Positions 55,724 to 63,945 of a DNA stretch of 64,000 bases are shown piece after piece. The position numbers were made by a program, and so were the translations under genes. This DNA is from Anaerolineaceae bacterium (GTDB taxonomy: Bacteria > Chloroflexota > Anaerolineae > Aggregatilineales > Phototrophicaceae). Position 1 is the first letter of the stretch, and every line of letters starts with the position of its first letter. Under the pieces are notes generated by a model. The model was given only the letters and a program-made list of their open reading frames with translations. It made no database searches and had not been told where the DNA came from. The stretch is from positions 1,426,001-1,490,000 of the forward strand of contig JAPPOB010000010.1 of NCBI GenBank assembly GCA_028818375.1, given 5' to 3'.

Positions 55724-55732
55724 TGCTATACT
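55724..55732 (+). promoter_or_regulatory. Extended -10 TGCTATACT of the second Uma2 gene
   Basis: TGC plus TATACT (55727-55732), 30 bases before ATG 55762, mirroring copy 1. Confidence 0.6.
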
Positions 55733-55761
55733 CATTTGACGGGCAAGGGAGACCCCGACGC

Positions 55762-56334
55762 ATGGCCGTCAGAGACCTGACGCTGCTCAGCGCAGCGGAC
55801 TTCGACAACTTCATCGCAGACCACGTGGGCGACGAAATCTATGAGTTCGTCGACGGAAAGGTGGTACAGGTGCCGAGTAACCCCTGGGTAAGCAGCATTG
55901 CCGCAACGATCGTTTTTTTCATTATGCTGCATATGCGCCACCACAATGATGCCGGGAATCTGGCCGGCGCTGACGGCGGTTTCATGGTCAACGGTCAACG
56001 CTTCGCGCCGGACGTGGCTTACGTCGGCCCCGACAAGCGCTTCGCAGATCGCGGTTACAACCCCGACCCGCCCGACCTGGCCGTCGAGGTCGTCTCCGAC
56101 GAGGCAAACCGGACCGAACTAAACGACCTGGCGGCCAAATTGCCCCACTACCGGGCTGCCGGCGTCACCGTCTGGGTCATCCTGCCACGCGCGCAGCGCG
56201 CCGAAATCCACGATCCCGCCGCCGATCCGGCGCAGCCGCCAGACCAACTCAGCCCCGAAGACGAATTGCAAGTGCCGGACCTGTTGCCCGGCTTCTCCCT
56301 GCCGCTGGGCGAAATCTTCAGCGACCAAGTCTGA
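55762..56334 (+). CDS. Uma2-family protein (DUF820), copy 2
   Basis: 190 residues, the same length as copy 1 at 44237-44809 and about three-quarters identical to it by eye. First and last residues match (MAVRDLTLL and GEIFSDQV). The core motifs APDVAYVGPDKR and PDLAVEVVSDEA are kept, so it may be functional. The DNA beyond its stop codon is also homologous to that beyond copy 1. Confidence 0.85.
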   Translation: MAVRDLTLLSAADFDNFIADHVGDEIYEFVDGKVVQVPSNPWVSSIAATIVFFIMLHMRHHNDAGNLAGADGGFMVNGQRFAPDVAYVGPDKRFADRGYNPDPPDLAVEVVSDEANRTELNDLAAKLPHYRAAGVTVWVILPRAQRAEIHDPAADPAQPPDQLSPEDELQVPDLLPGFSLPLGEIFSDQV

Positions 56335-56433
56335 ATTCAGTCAAACACACCCGCCAGGATGAGTTCCTCCGCCGGGTGACAACTCACCTGGCGCCCGTCT
56401 GCCGACGTGCGTAATGTCGGCGTTTCCTCGCGG
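56335..56433 (-). pseudogene. Remnant: 3' end of the DppF-type ATPase gene
   Basis: On the minus strand this reads the last 31 codons of the gene at 44812, from REETPTLRTSADG to AEELILAGVFD, with 28 of 31 residues identical and the stop codon kept. No start or upstream part exists, so it cannot be a gene. Homology stops at the bases CCTCGCGG on the plus strand, where the next fragment begins. Confidence 0.9.
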
Positions 56434-56605
56434 ACGACGGGCATGATTGTCGGTAGCGACGTCCATTGCGGCGTCAGCAAACAGCGCATGTCGGACTTTC
56501 CGCCAGAACACTGGCGCAGGACCGTCGCCGAAAGCGGTGACGGGCCCGGGCGCCCGGACTACCGGAATCCGAACGGCGTCAACCGCCGCGTTGCTGTCAA
56601 CAGCC
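56434..56605 (+). pseudogene. Remnant: 5' end of the amidohydrolase gene
   Basis: From ACGACGGGCATGATTGTC on, the frame reads GMIVGSDVHCGVSKQRM and NPNGVNRRVAV, matching the first 54 residues of the amidohydrolase at 54250 at about 70% identity. The original first ATG is changed. Homology ends just before the stop of the sugar permease gene (56613), so only a fragment is present. Confidence 0.88.
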
Positions 56606-56612
56606 CGGCCGC

Positions 56613-57803
56613 TCAGCCGCCCTTGACGGAGCCCGCCAGCAGGCCGCGCACGAAGTATCGCTGCAGCGCGAAGAACACGATCAGCGGCACCACGATCGAG
56701 ACGAAAGCGCTGCTGGTCAGAATCTCCCAGTTGTCACCGCGCGAACCCAGCAGCTCGCGCAGTTGCGAGGTCATCACGATCTGGTCGAGGTCCTTGCTGA
56801 GGAACACCAGCGCCACCAGCAAGTCGTTCCACACCCACAGGAACTGGAAGATGGCGAAGGAAGCCAACGCCGGCATCGACAGCGGCAGGATCAGACGCGT
56901 GAAGGTCTGGAAGTGCGAGGCGCCGTCGATGCGCGCCGACTCGATGATCTCCTTAGGCAGGCCGGCGATGTAGTTGCGCAGCAGAAAGATCGCCAGCGGC
57001 AGGCCGAAGCCGGTGTGAGCCAGCCAGATGCCCGGGTAAGACTTGGCCTCGAAGAAGGGCAGGATGTGCGACACCTGGTTGTAGAAGCGCAGCAGCGGAA
57101 TCAGCGACATTTGCAGCGGCACCACCAGCAGCCCCACCACCACCGCGAACAGCAACTGCCGACCGGGAAACTCGGTCCAGGAGAAGGCGTAGGCGGCGAA
57201 GGCCGCGATCGCGATGGGGATGATGGTCGAGGGGATGGTCACGGTGAAAGTGTTGATGAAGGCCTGGTCGACCCCCTCGGAGGCCACGACCTCGCCGTAG
57301 TTCGCCAGGGTGAATTTCGGCGGCACGGCGGCCCGGAAATAGATGCGCCGCCCGCGACTCATGTCGAATTCGACCGGAGAACGCAATTCGTAACGCCCGT
57401 CGGCCTGCACCGTGAGCGTCACACCGTCGCCCAGGTCGGCGCTTTCGCCCGGCGCATAGACTTCCGGCTCCGTCGAGCGGATGCCGAAGGCCTGAATCTC
57501 CTTCTCGCCCGGTTGAAACACCTCGCCGCGAATGAACCAGGCGCCGTTCTCCTCGACCTGGTCCTCGTCCGTGCCGGTGCGCGCCGCCTCGCCGCGCTCG
57601 GTGACGCTCAGCGCCGTCCACCAGCCGGAGAAGGACAGCAGGTCCTTGTCGCGGAAGGAACTGATGAACAGGCCGAAAGTCGGCAGCGTCCAGAGCACCA
57701 CGATCAGCAGCAGGGCCAGGCGTGCCAGCAAGGCGCCCGGCGTCATGTTGACCAGGGGCAACTGCAGGCCGCTGTCGCCGACCTTTTCCATTCTGACGCT
57801 CAT
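56613..57803 (-). CDS. Sugar ABC transporter permease, AglG/MalG type
   Basis: 396 residues. About six membrane helices and the EAA loop EIIESARIDGASHFQTFTRL, which docks to an ATPase not present here. An extracytoplasmic insert of roughly 120 residues (residues 60-180, with beta-type sequence FGIRSTEPEVYAPGESADLGDG) follows the first helix; such inserts are seen in AglG-like proteins. It overlaps the AglF-like gene by 4 bases. Confidence 0.9.
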   Translation of the reverse strand: MSVRMEKVGDSGLQLPLVNMTPGALLARLALLLIVVLWTLPTFGLFISSFRDKDLLSFSGWWTALSVTERGEAARTGTDEDQVEENGAWFIRGEVFQPGEKEIQAFGIRSTEPEVYAPGESADLGDGVTLTVQADGRYELRSPVEFDMSRGRRIYFRAAVPPKFTLANYGEVVASEGVDQAFINTFTVTIPSTIIPIAIAAFAAYAFSWTEFPGRQLLFAVVVGLLVVPLQMSLIPLLRFYNQVSHILPFFEAKSYPGIWLAHTGFGLPLAIFLLRNYIAGLPKEIIESARIDGASHFQTFTRLILPLSMPALASFAIFQFLWVWNDLLVALVFLSKDLDQIVMTSQLRELLGSRGDNWEILTSSAFVSIVVPLIVFFALQRYFVRGLLAGSVKGG

Positions 57804-58795
57804 CGCATGGCCTCCTCACGGTTCATGCGCCGGATGTTGACGACCATGATGGGCACCACCGCCACCATAATCACCAGCGCCAGGAAACTGGCGTAGCCGG
57901 TGTCGAAGGCGCGGAACATCTGGTCGAACATCAGGTTGGCCATCACCTGCGTGTTCCAGTTGCCGTTGGTCATCGCCAGCACGATGTCGAAGACCTTGAG
58001 CACCGTGATGACGATCGTCGTCCAGACCACGAAGATCGTGCCCATGATCTGCGGCACCATGATGCGGAAGAAGGTCTGCACCTCGTTGGCGCCGTCGATG
58101 CGCGCCGCCTCCAAAGTCTCTTCCGGCACGCCGCGCAGCGCCGCCGAGAGCAGCACCATCGCGAAGCCGGTCTGTATCCAGACCAGAATGGCCATCAGGA
58201 AGAAGCTGTTCCAGAAGGGAATCTGCAGGACGTCGACCGCTTCATTGCCGCCGCTGGTGTAAATGGCATTCAGAAAGCCGATGTCAGGGTTGATGGCATA
58301 GACGAACTTCCAGATGACGCTGGCGCCGACGAAAGATATGGCCATCGGCATGAAAATCAGGGACTTGGCGATGTTGCCCCAGCTGACGCGGTCGGCCAGC
58401 ACGGCGATCAGCAGGCCGAAGACCACGCTGAAGGAGGGCACGACGAGGAGCCACAGGATGTTGTTGCGGATGGACTCCAGAAAGCGGCTGTCGCCGAGGG
58501 CGCGTCCATAGTTCGCCAGGCCCACAAAGGCCTCGCCATCGCTGTCGAAAAAGCTCAGAAACAGGGTTTGCAGGGCCGGATAGACGAGATAGATGCCGAG
58601 AATCACCAGCGCCGGCGCCACAAAGAGCCAGGGGCGGATGCGTTCGCGCTGTTTTTCGCGGCTCTGGAAAACCCCGTCCACGAGGCCCCTGTCGGGCAGC
58701 AGGCGGTCCAGCAGCCAGTTGCTGCCATAGAAATAAAGCAACATCAGGCCAACGCCGAAGACGATGGCCACTATGGCGTTGATCAATCTTTCCAC
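57800..58795 (-). CDS. Sugar ABC transporter permease, AglF/MalF type
   Basis: 331 residues with an N-terminal extra helix (VAIVFGVGLMLLYFYGSNW), a linker, and then six helices; the EAA loop is EETLEAARIDGANEVQTFFRI. The pair with the following permease and preceding binding protein is the alpha-glucoside-type (AglEFG) arrangement. It starts 103 bases after the binding-protein gene, past two hairpins. Confidence 0.9.
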   Translation of the reverse strand: MERLINAIVAIVFGVGLMLLYFYGSNWLLDRLLPDRGLVDGVFQSREKQRERIRPWLFVAPALVILGIYLVYPALQTLFLSFFDSDGEAFVGLANYGRALGDSRFLESIRNNILWLLVVPSFSVVFGLLIAVLADRVSWGNIAKSLIFMPMAISFVGASVIWKFVYAINPDIGFLNAIYTSGGNEAVDVLQIPFWNSFFLMAILVWIQTGFAMVLLSAALRGVPEETLEAARIDGANEVQTFFRIMVPQIMGTIFVVWTTIVITVLKVFDIVLAMTNGNWNTQVMANLMFDQMFRAFDTGYASFLALVIMVAVVPIMVVNIRRMNREEAMR

Positions 58796-58836
58796 GGGGA
58801 AACCCTCCGAAATCTGGAGGCTTGCGGGGATGACGA

Positions 58837-58893
58837 CCGGGGTGGCATGGCGCCACCCCGGCCCTCATTGTGCGCCCGCAGGAGAGCGGGCAC
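58837..58893 (-). repeat. Two hairpins between the sugar-binding-protein gene and its permease gene
   Basis: CCGGGGTGGC (58837-58846) pairs perfectly with GCCACCCCGG (58852-58861), and GTGCGCCCGC (58870-58879) pairs with GCGGGCAC (58886-58893) with one bulge. No T-run follows on the minus strand, so they probably serve as mRNA 3' protection or partial attenuation, giving more binding protein than permease. Confidence 0.65.
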
Positions 58894-58898
58894 AAATT

Positions 58899-60266
58899 TT
58901 ACTTAATCGCGTCCCAGGCCGCCTGAATCTCGGCCGCGACGTCTTCTGCGGAAGCGCCGCTGACGAAGTCCACCATGCCGGTCCAGAAGGCGCCGGCGCC
59001 GATCGCGCCAGGCATCAGGTCGGAGCCGTCGAAGCGGAAGGTGGTCGCCGCCAGCAGAATCTCACCCTGGCCGCGCAGTACGTCATTGGCATAAGCGTCA
59101 AGGTTCACGCCTTTGTGAGGGGTAAGGAAGCCGCCCTGCGCCATCCACAGTTCATTGGCAAGGGGCGTCGCCAGATAGTCCAGCAGCGCGCGGGTGGCCT
59201 CGCTGTCGGCTGTGATGGCGAAGAGCGTACCGGCGCCCAGCACCGGGTTGCCCAGATCCTCACCGGCGAAGGAGGGGAAGTAGAAGAAGTCCGCGTCCAC
59301 GCCCAGCTCGGTGCCCTCCGGGAAGAAGACCGGGATGAAGCTCGCCTGGCGGTGCATGTAGCAGCCGGGCGGCACGGTAAAGAGCCCCTGCGGGCTGTCG
59401 CGGAAGTCGGTGCCGGCCACGGCCGAGGCGCCGCCAGCCACCCAGGCGTCGTTCTTCGCGAACATGCCGAAGGTGTTGAAGGCGTTGATGATGCGCTCGT
59501 CGGTGAAGGAGATCTCGTTGCTCACCCAGCCGTCGTAGACCTCCGGCGGCTGCGTGCGCAGCATGATGTCTTCCATCCAGTCGGTGGCCGGCCAGCCGGT
59601 GGCGTCGCCGCTGCCGAGGCCGATGCACCAGGGGGTGCCGCCGTCAGCCACGATCTGCTCGCTCAGGGCGATCAGGTCTTCCATCGTCCCGGGGATGTCG
59701 TAACCGGCCTCGTCAAAGGCGTCCGGTGAGTACCACACCAGGCTCTTGACGTTGACGTTGAAGAAGAAGCCGTAGAACTGCGTCTCGCCCATTGCATCGG
59801 CGTAGCTGCCCAGGTCCACCCAGGACTGCCCGGCGGCGTAGTTCTCCAGCACGGCGTTTTGCAGGTCATCGTCCAGCGGCACGAGGCCGCCCTGGCCGGC
59901 CACGTTGGACGCAAGGCCGGGCTGCGGGAAGACCGCGAGGTTGGGCGGGCTGCCCGCCTCGATGTCGACGATGATCTGCTGCTCGAAGCTGTCCGAGCCG
60001 GCGTAGACCACGTCAGCGCCGGTCGCTTCCTCAAAATAGGCGGAAATGGCGTCGAAGACATCCCGTTCGCTGCCCAGCCATGGGCCGAAGACGCGAACCT
60101 CTTCTCCGCTGAGGTCCATCATCTCGAAGGCCTCGAGATCGGACCAGTTGAACACGCCCTCCCCCACCGGGTAGAGCAATTCATCCTGTGCGCCGGCGAG
60201 GCCGCCGCCCATCAGGCCGGCCACCAACACCAGCGCGAGGGCGAAGGTGAATTTCTTGCGGGTCAT
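58899..60266 (-). CDS. Sugar ABC transporter substrate-binding protein, AglE type
   Basis: 455 residues with a signal peptide (KKFTFALALVLVAGLMGGGLAGAQD). The family 1 binding fold (SBP_bac_1) has GPWLGSERDVFDAISAYFEEATGADVVYAGSDS near the N-terminus and aromatic residues likely to stack with sugar. It resembles alpha-glucoside-binding AglE. An extended -10 TGCTAGACT lies about 180 bases upstream. The transporter needs an MsmX-like ATPase from elsewhere in the genome. Confidence 0.9.
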   Translation of the reverse strand: MTRKKFTFALALVLVAGLMGGGLAGAQDELLYPVGEGVFNWSDLEAFEMMDLSGEEVRVFGPWLGSERDVFDAISAYFEEATGADVVYAGSDSFEQQIIVDIEAGSPPNLAVFPQPGLASNVAGQGGLVPLDDDLQNAVLENYAAGQSWVDLGSYADAMGETQFYGFFFNVNVKSLVWYSPDAFDEAGYDIPGTMEDLIALSEQIVADGGTPWCIGLGSGDATGWPATDWMEDIMLRTQPPEVYDGWVSNEISFTDERIINAFNTFGMFAKNDAWVAGGASAVAGTDFRDSPQGLFTVPPGCYMHRQASFIPVFFPEGTELGVDADFFYFPSFAGEDLGNPVLGAGTLFAITADSEATRALLDYLATPLANELWMAQGGFLTPHKGVNLDAYANDVLRGQGEILLAATTFRFDGSDLMPGAIGAGAFWTGMVDFVSGASAEDVAAEIQAAWDAIK

Positions 60267-60445
60267 TTACTCTCTCCTCGAAACTATTCGTTTGCCAGGT
60301 CAGGCAATTCGGGCGACGAAGCGGCGTCCGAATGTGCGCCCGCTTCGCAGCGTCACTCCGCCGGATTTGTGTCGAACAGGGAGCCAGGCCGCATTCATGG
60401 CGTCGCGCACGTCACCGGTCGGGAAGTCGAAGCCTGCCACCGCTC

Positions 60446-60454
60446 AGTCTAGCA
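60446..60454 (-). promoter_or_regulatory. Extended -10 of the AglE-like operon
   Basis: Minus strand TGC plus TAGACT. It gives a leader of about 170 bases before the ATG at 60266. Besides this, the 285-base gap 60267-60551 contains the glnA terminator and nothing else I can name. Confidence 0.5.
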
Positions 60455-60500
60455 TCCTTGCCTGGCAGCAGGAAGTGCGAATTGCGGGAGATGCAACAAC

Positions 60501-60528
60501 AAAAAAGGGGCGCCCGCGTGGACGCCCC
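60501..60528 (-). terminator. Rho-independent terminator of glnA
   Basis: GGGGCGCCC (60507-60515) pairs with GGACGCCCC (60520-60528) with one mismatch. On the minus strand it is followed by TTTTTT (60501-60506). It lies 23 bases after the glnA stop. Confidence 0.85.
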
Positions 60529-60551
60529 CTGTGTCGATCTGCCAGGTGTTT

Positions 60552-61982
60552 CTAGCAGCCGAGGTAAAGCTGGAATTCGTAGGGATGCGGCCGCATGGCG
60601 ACGGCGTCCGCCTCTTCCACGCGCTTGTACTCGATGTAGGACTGGATGATGTCATCGGTGAAGACGCCGCCCTTCAGCAGATAGTCGTGGTCGTCCTGCA
60701 GGGCGTCCAGCACCGCGCCGAGGTTGCCCGGCACCACCGGTGTGCCGATGTCCTCCTCATAGAGGTCGACGTCTCCCGGATCGCCCGGGTCGATCTGCTT
60801 CTCGATGCCGTCCAGACCGGCCAGCATCAACGCCGGCAGGGCATAGTAGCAGTTGGCGGCCGGGTCCGGGAAGCGGACCTCGACCCGCTTGGTCTTGGGG
60901 TTGTTGCTGTAGACCGGGATGCGGATGGCGGCCGAGCGGTTGCGGTTGGAGTAGACGAGGTTGACCGGCGCCTCGTAACCCGGCACCAGACGGCGGTAAC
61001 TGTTGGTGATGGGGTTGGTGAAGGCCAGCAGCGAGGCCGCGTGCTTCAGGATGCCGCCCATGTACCACATCGCGCTCTGGCTGAGATTGGCGTATTTGTC
61101 GCCGAAGAAGAGCGGCTGACCGTCCTTCCACAGGCTCTGGTGCACGTGCATGCCGGAGCCGTTCTCCTCAAAGAGCGGCTTGGGCATGAAGGTCGCAATC
61201 AGGTTGTGCTGCTGCGCGACGTTCTTGATCACATGCTTGTAGAGGCTGACCGTATCGCACATCTGCAACAGGGGCTGGTAACGCAGGTCGATTTCCGCCT
61301 GGGCGCCGCCGCCGACCTCGTGGTGATGCACCTCGACGTCGATCCCCAGCCCCAGCAGCATGGCGACCATGTCGGCGCGCACGTCCTGGGTCTTGTCCAG
61401 CGGCGGCAGCGGGAAGTAACCCTGCTTGATGGGGTTCAGGTAACTCATGCGCGGGTCCGGGTCGTCCGTGTTCCAGAAGCCCTCGTGCGAGTCGACCTCG
61501 TAGTAACTGCTGTGCTGATCGACCTTGTAGCGCACGTTGCTGAACATAAAGAATTCGAGCTCCGGCCCGAAGTAGGCCGTGTCCGCGATGTCCGAGTTCT
61601 CCAGGTAGGCCTCGGCGCGGTGGGCCACGCCGCGCGGGTCCCGGCCGTAGGGTTCTTCCTGCACCGGGTCGTACACATCGCAGACGAAGGCCAGGGTCTT
61701 GCGCGCGAAGAAGGGGTCCAGGTAGGCGGTGTTCAGGTCCGCCCGCAGGATCAGGTCGGACTGGTCAATGCTCTGGAAACCGCGCACGGAGGAACCGTCA
61801 AAGCCAAAGCCCTCCGCAAACAGGGCGGCATCCGCGCCTTCAATGGGCATGCTGAAATGCTGCGTCATGCCGCGAATGTCCGTAAAGCGAATGTCCAGCT
61901 CCTCCACCTCGTTCGCGCCGGCCCAGGCCAGCAGCGCGTCGGCCGACTCCCGGGCTTCAGCGGGCACCGTATAATCCATCAT
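60552..61982 (-). CDS. glnA: Glutamine synthetase type I
   Basis: 476 residues. It makes glutamine from glutamate, ammonia and ATP. Signatures are DGSSVRGFQSIDQSDL, the ATP region PKPLFEENGSGMHVHQSLW, and NRSAAIRIP. The tail NIRPHPYEF-like RPHPYEFQLYL and the tyrosine in DVDLYEE, at the adenylylation position of E. coli and mycobacterial enzymes, place it in the GSI-beta group. AGAGGAG precedes the ATG. It is monocistronic, with its own promoter and terminator. Confidence 0.96.
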   Translation of the reverse strand: MMDYTVPAEARESADALLAWAGANEVEELDIRFTDIRGMTQHFSMPIEGADAALFAEGFGFDGSSVRGFQSIDQSDLILRADLNTAYLDPFFARKTLAFVCDVYDPVQEEPYGRDPRGVAHRAEAYLENSDIADTAYFGPELEFFMFSNVRYKVDQHSSYYEVDSHEGFWNTDDPDPRMSYLNPIKQGYFPLPPLDKTQDVRADMVAMLLGLGIDVEVHHHEVGGGAQAEIDLRYQPLLQMCDTVSLYKHVIKNVAQQHNLIATFMPKPLFEENGSGMHVHQSLWKDGQPLFFGDKYANLSQSAMWYMGGILKHAASLLAFTNPITNSYRRLVPGYEAPVNLVYSNRNRSAAIRIPVYSNNPKTKRVEVRFPDPAANCYYALPALMLAGLDGIEKQIDPGDPGDVDLYEEDIGTPVVPGNLGAVLDALQDDHDYLLKGGVFTDDIIQSYIEYKRVEEADAVAMRPHPYEFQLYLGC

Positions 61983-62030
61983 GCTCTGCTCCTCTTTGGC
62001 AAATTTGCCCAGACTTTACGGGACGGTACC

Positions 62031-62059
62031 ATTATAGACAAGGGTCAGGCAGCGGTCAG
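62031..62059 (-). promoter_or_regulatory. glnA promoter
   Basis: Minus strand: -35 CTGACC (62054-62059), 17-base spacer, -10 TATAAT (62031-62036). The leader is about 42 bases. Confidence 0.65.
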
Positions 62060-62256
62060 CGAAAATATTGACAAAATGCGCCAGCCCTCACTGTTAACTT
62101 TGGCCAGGAAAGCTGTGGTGGAGGCCGGGGTTTGCATCGCCCATTTCATGGTAGACTTCAGCCCCGGCCCAAACTACGATCGGCCGGACGCCATAGCGGA
62201 ACAACCCACCCGGTCAGTGCCGGATGGCAGGTCAGGACAGAGAATCAGGAGGAAGT

Positions 62257-63873
62257 ATGCGTCGTTTAATGCTTTTGGCCATCGCCCTGGCCCTGCTCTT
62301 GCCGGTCGCAGCCGTCAGCGCGCAGATCACGCACACCGTGGCGCGCGGCCAGACCCTGTATTCCATCGCCCAACGTTACGGCATCACGGTGGCGGAAATC
62401 CTCACGGCCAATCCATGGATTGGCAGCGGCAACGTCATCCACGCCGGCAACCAGCTGGTCATCCCCGTGCCCGGCCAACCGGCGGCTCCTGCCCAGCAAC
62501 CCGGCCAACCTGGGCCTGCGCCTGCGCCGCAGGAAGTCCGGCACACCGTCGCTCCCGGCGAATTCCTGAGCCTGATCGCCCAGCGCTACGGCGTCTCCTA
62601 CATCGACATTATCAATCGCAACAACCTCGCCAACCCGGATGTTCTCCACGTTGGCACGGTGCTGATCATCCCTGGCGTCGTCGCCGATACCACACCGGCT
62701 CCCGTCACAGGAGGGGAGCAGCCGCAACCAGCCGCCGAAGTGCGGCACACCGTCGCGCGGGGCGAGTACCTGGGCGTCATCGCCGAACGTTACGGCGTGC
62801 TGGTGGCCGATATCCTGCGTCGCAACAACATCTCCAATCCCGATCTCGTCTACCCCGGCACGGTCCTCATCATTCCAGGCGTGGTGGCCGCGCCGGCACC
62901 GGAAGTTGGAGCGCCACCGCCACCGGTGGGCGCGCCGGCGATTGGCGGCGGATTCGCCCTGGGCGGGCAGGCGCTCAGCTTCGCCTGGCCGCATCACATG
63001 CACGCCGCCCGCATGACCTGGGTCAAGCGTCAGGTGCGCTATCACGCGGGTGACAACGCGGCCAACGTGCGCGGCGTCATCGATCAGGCCCATGGCGCCG
63101 GCTTCCGCGTGCTGCTCAGCATCGTCGGTGAGCCGGGCCAGATGGCGGGCAACCCCTCCGGCTACATCCAGGAATTCGTCAACTTCCTCGGCGGCGTGGC
63201 ATCGCTGGGGCCGGATGCCATCGAGGTCTGGAACGAGCAGAACATCGACCGCGAATGGCCTTCCGGACAAATCAGCCCGCAGGGCTATACCTCCATGCTC
63301 AGCCAGGCATGGAACGCCATCAAGGGCGCCAACGCCAACGTGATGGTCATCAGCGGCGCGCCCGCCCCCACCGGCTTCTTCGGCGGCTGCGGCGGAGGTG
63401 GATGTGACGATTTGCCCTTCATCCGCGGTATGGCCGCGGCCGGCGCCGCCAATTACATGGACTGCGTCGGCGTGCACTACAACGAAGGCATCCTCGGGCC
63501 CGACGCCCGCAGCGGCGACCCGCGCGGCAGCAGCGGCCACTACACGCGCTACTACTCGCGGATGTTCGAGACCTACGCCTCCGTCTTCGCCGGCAAACCG
63601 CTGTGCTTCACCGAAATTGGCTACCTCACCAGCGAAGGCTACGGGCCCTTGCCGGCCGGCTTCGCCTGGGCTTCAAACGTGACCGTCGCCAACCAGGCCG
63701 CCTGGCTGGGGCGCGCAGTGACCCTCGCGCGCAGCAGCGGCCGCGTGCGACTCTTCATCGTCTGGAACGTCGACGCCACCCGTTACGACTCGGACCCCCA
63801 GGCCGGTTTCGCCATCGTGCGCCCCGGCGGGGACTGCCCCGCCTGCGGCCACCTGGCAGCAGCCATGGCCTGA
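62257..63873 (+). CDS. Secreted protein with three LysM domains and a glycosidase-like barrel
   Basis: 538 residues. The signal peptide is MRRLMLLAIALALLLPVAAVSAQ. Three LysM repeats follow (about 25-70, 94-138 and 163-207), each starting HTVA.G or similar and ending in a LVIP/LIIPG strand, separated by Pro-rich linkers. LysM binds N-acetylglucosamine polymers such as peptidoglycan or chitin. The last 300 residues resemble a cellulase-like TIM barrel, with acid/base Glu in EVWNEQNI and nucleophile Glu in CFTEIGYLT. It may be a wall-bound glycosidase. AGGAGG stands 5 bases before ATG 62257. A TAGACT -10 lies at about 62152-62157. Confidence 0.85.
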   Translation: MRRLMLLAIALALLLPVAAVSAQITHTVARGQTLYSIAQRYGITVAEILTANPWIGSGNVIHAGNQLVIPVPGQPAAPAQQPGQPGPAPAPQEVRHTVAPGEFLSLIAQRYGVSYIDIINRNNLANPDVLHVGTVLIIPGVVADTTPAPVTGGEQPQPAAEVRHTVARGEYLGVIAERYGVLVADILRRNNISNPDLVYPGTVLIIPGVVAAPAPEVGAPPPPVGAPAIGGGFALGGQALSFAWPHHMHAARMTWVKRQVRYHAGDNAANVRGVIDQAHGAGFRVLLSIVGEPGQMAGNPSGYIQEFVNFLGGVASLGPDAIEVWNEQNIDREWPSGQISPQGYTSMLSQAWNAIKGANANVMVISGAPAPTGFFGGCGGGGCDDLPFIRGMAAAGAANYMDCVGVHYNEGILGPDARSGDPRGSSGHYTRYYSRMFETYASVFAGKPLCFTEIGYLTSEGYGPLPAGFAWASNVTVANQAAWLGRAVTLARSSGRVRLFIVWNVDATRYDSDPQAGFAIVRPGGDCPACGHLAAAMA

Positions 63874-63914
63874 GTCGCTTCACCCGGGCAAGAGACCCGG
63901 GCAGTATCCACTGC

Positions 63915-63939
63915 AGGGCGCTCCTCAGCGGGGCGCCCT
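63915..63939. terminator. Hairpin between convergent genes
   Basis: AGGGCGC (63915-63921) pairs with GCGCCCT (63933-63939). A smaller CCCGGG pair precedes it (about 63883-63901). No T-run. It may end transcription from both sides. Confidence 0.45.
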
Positions 63940-63945
63940 GTCGCT

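Noticed and set aside
56407..56973. An open frame that joins the amidohydrolase remnant to sequence antisense to the sugar permease
   Set aside because: The first part is homologous only to a 5' fragment of the amidohydrolase gene and the rest is the reverse strand of a real permease gene. No start with a ribosome site.
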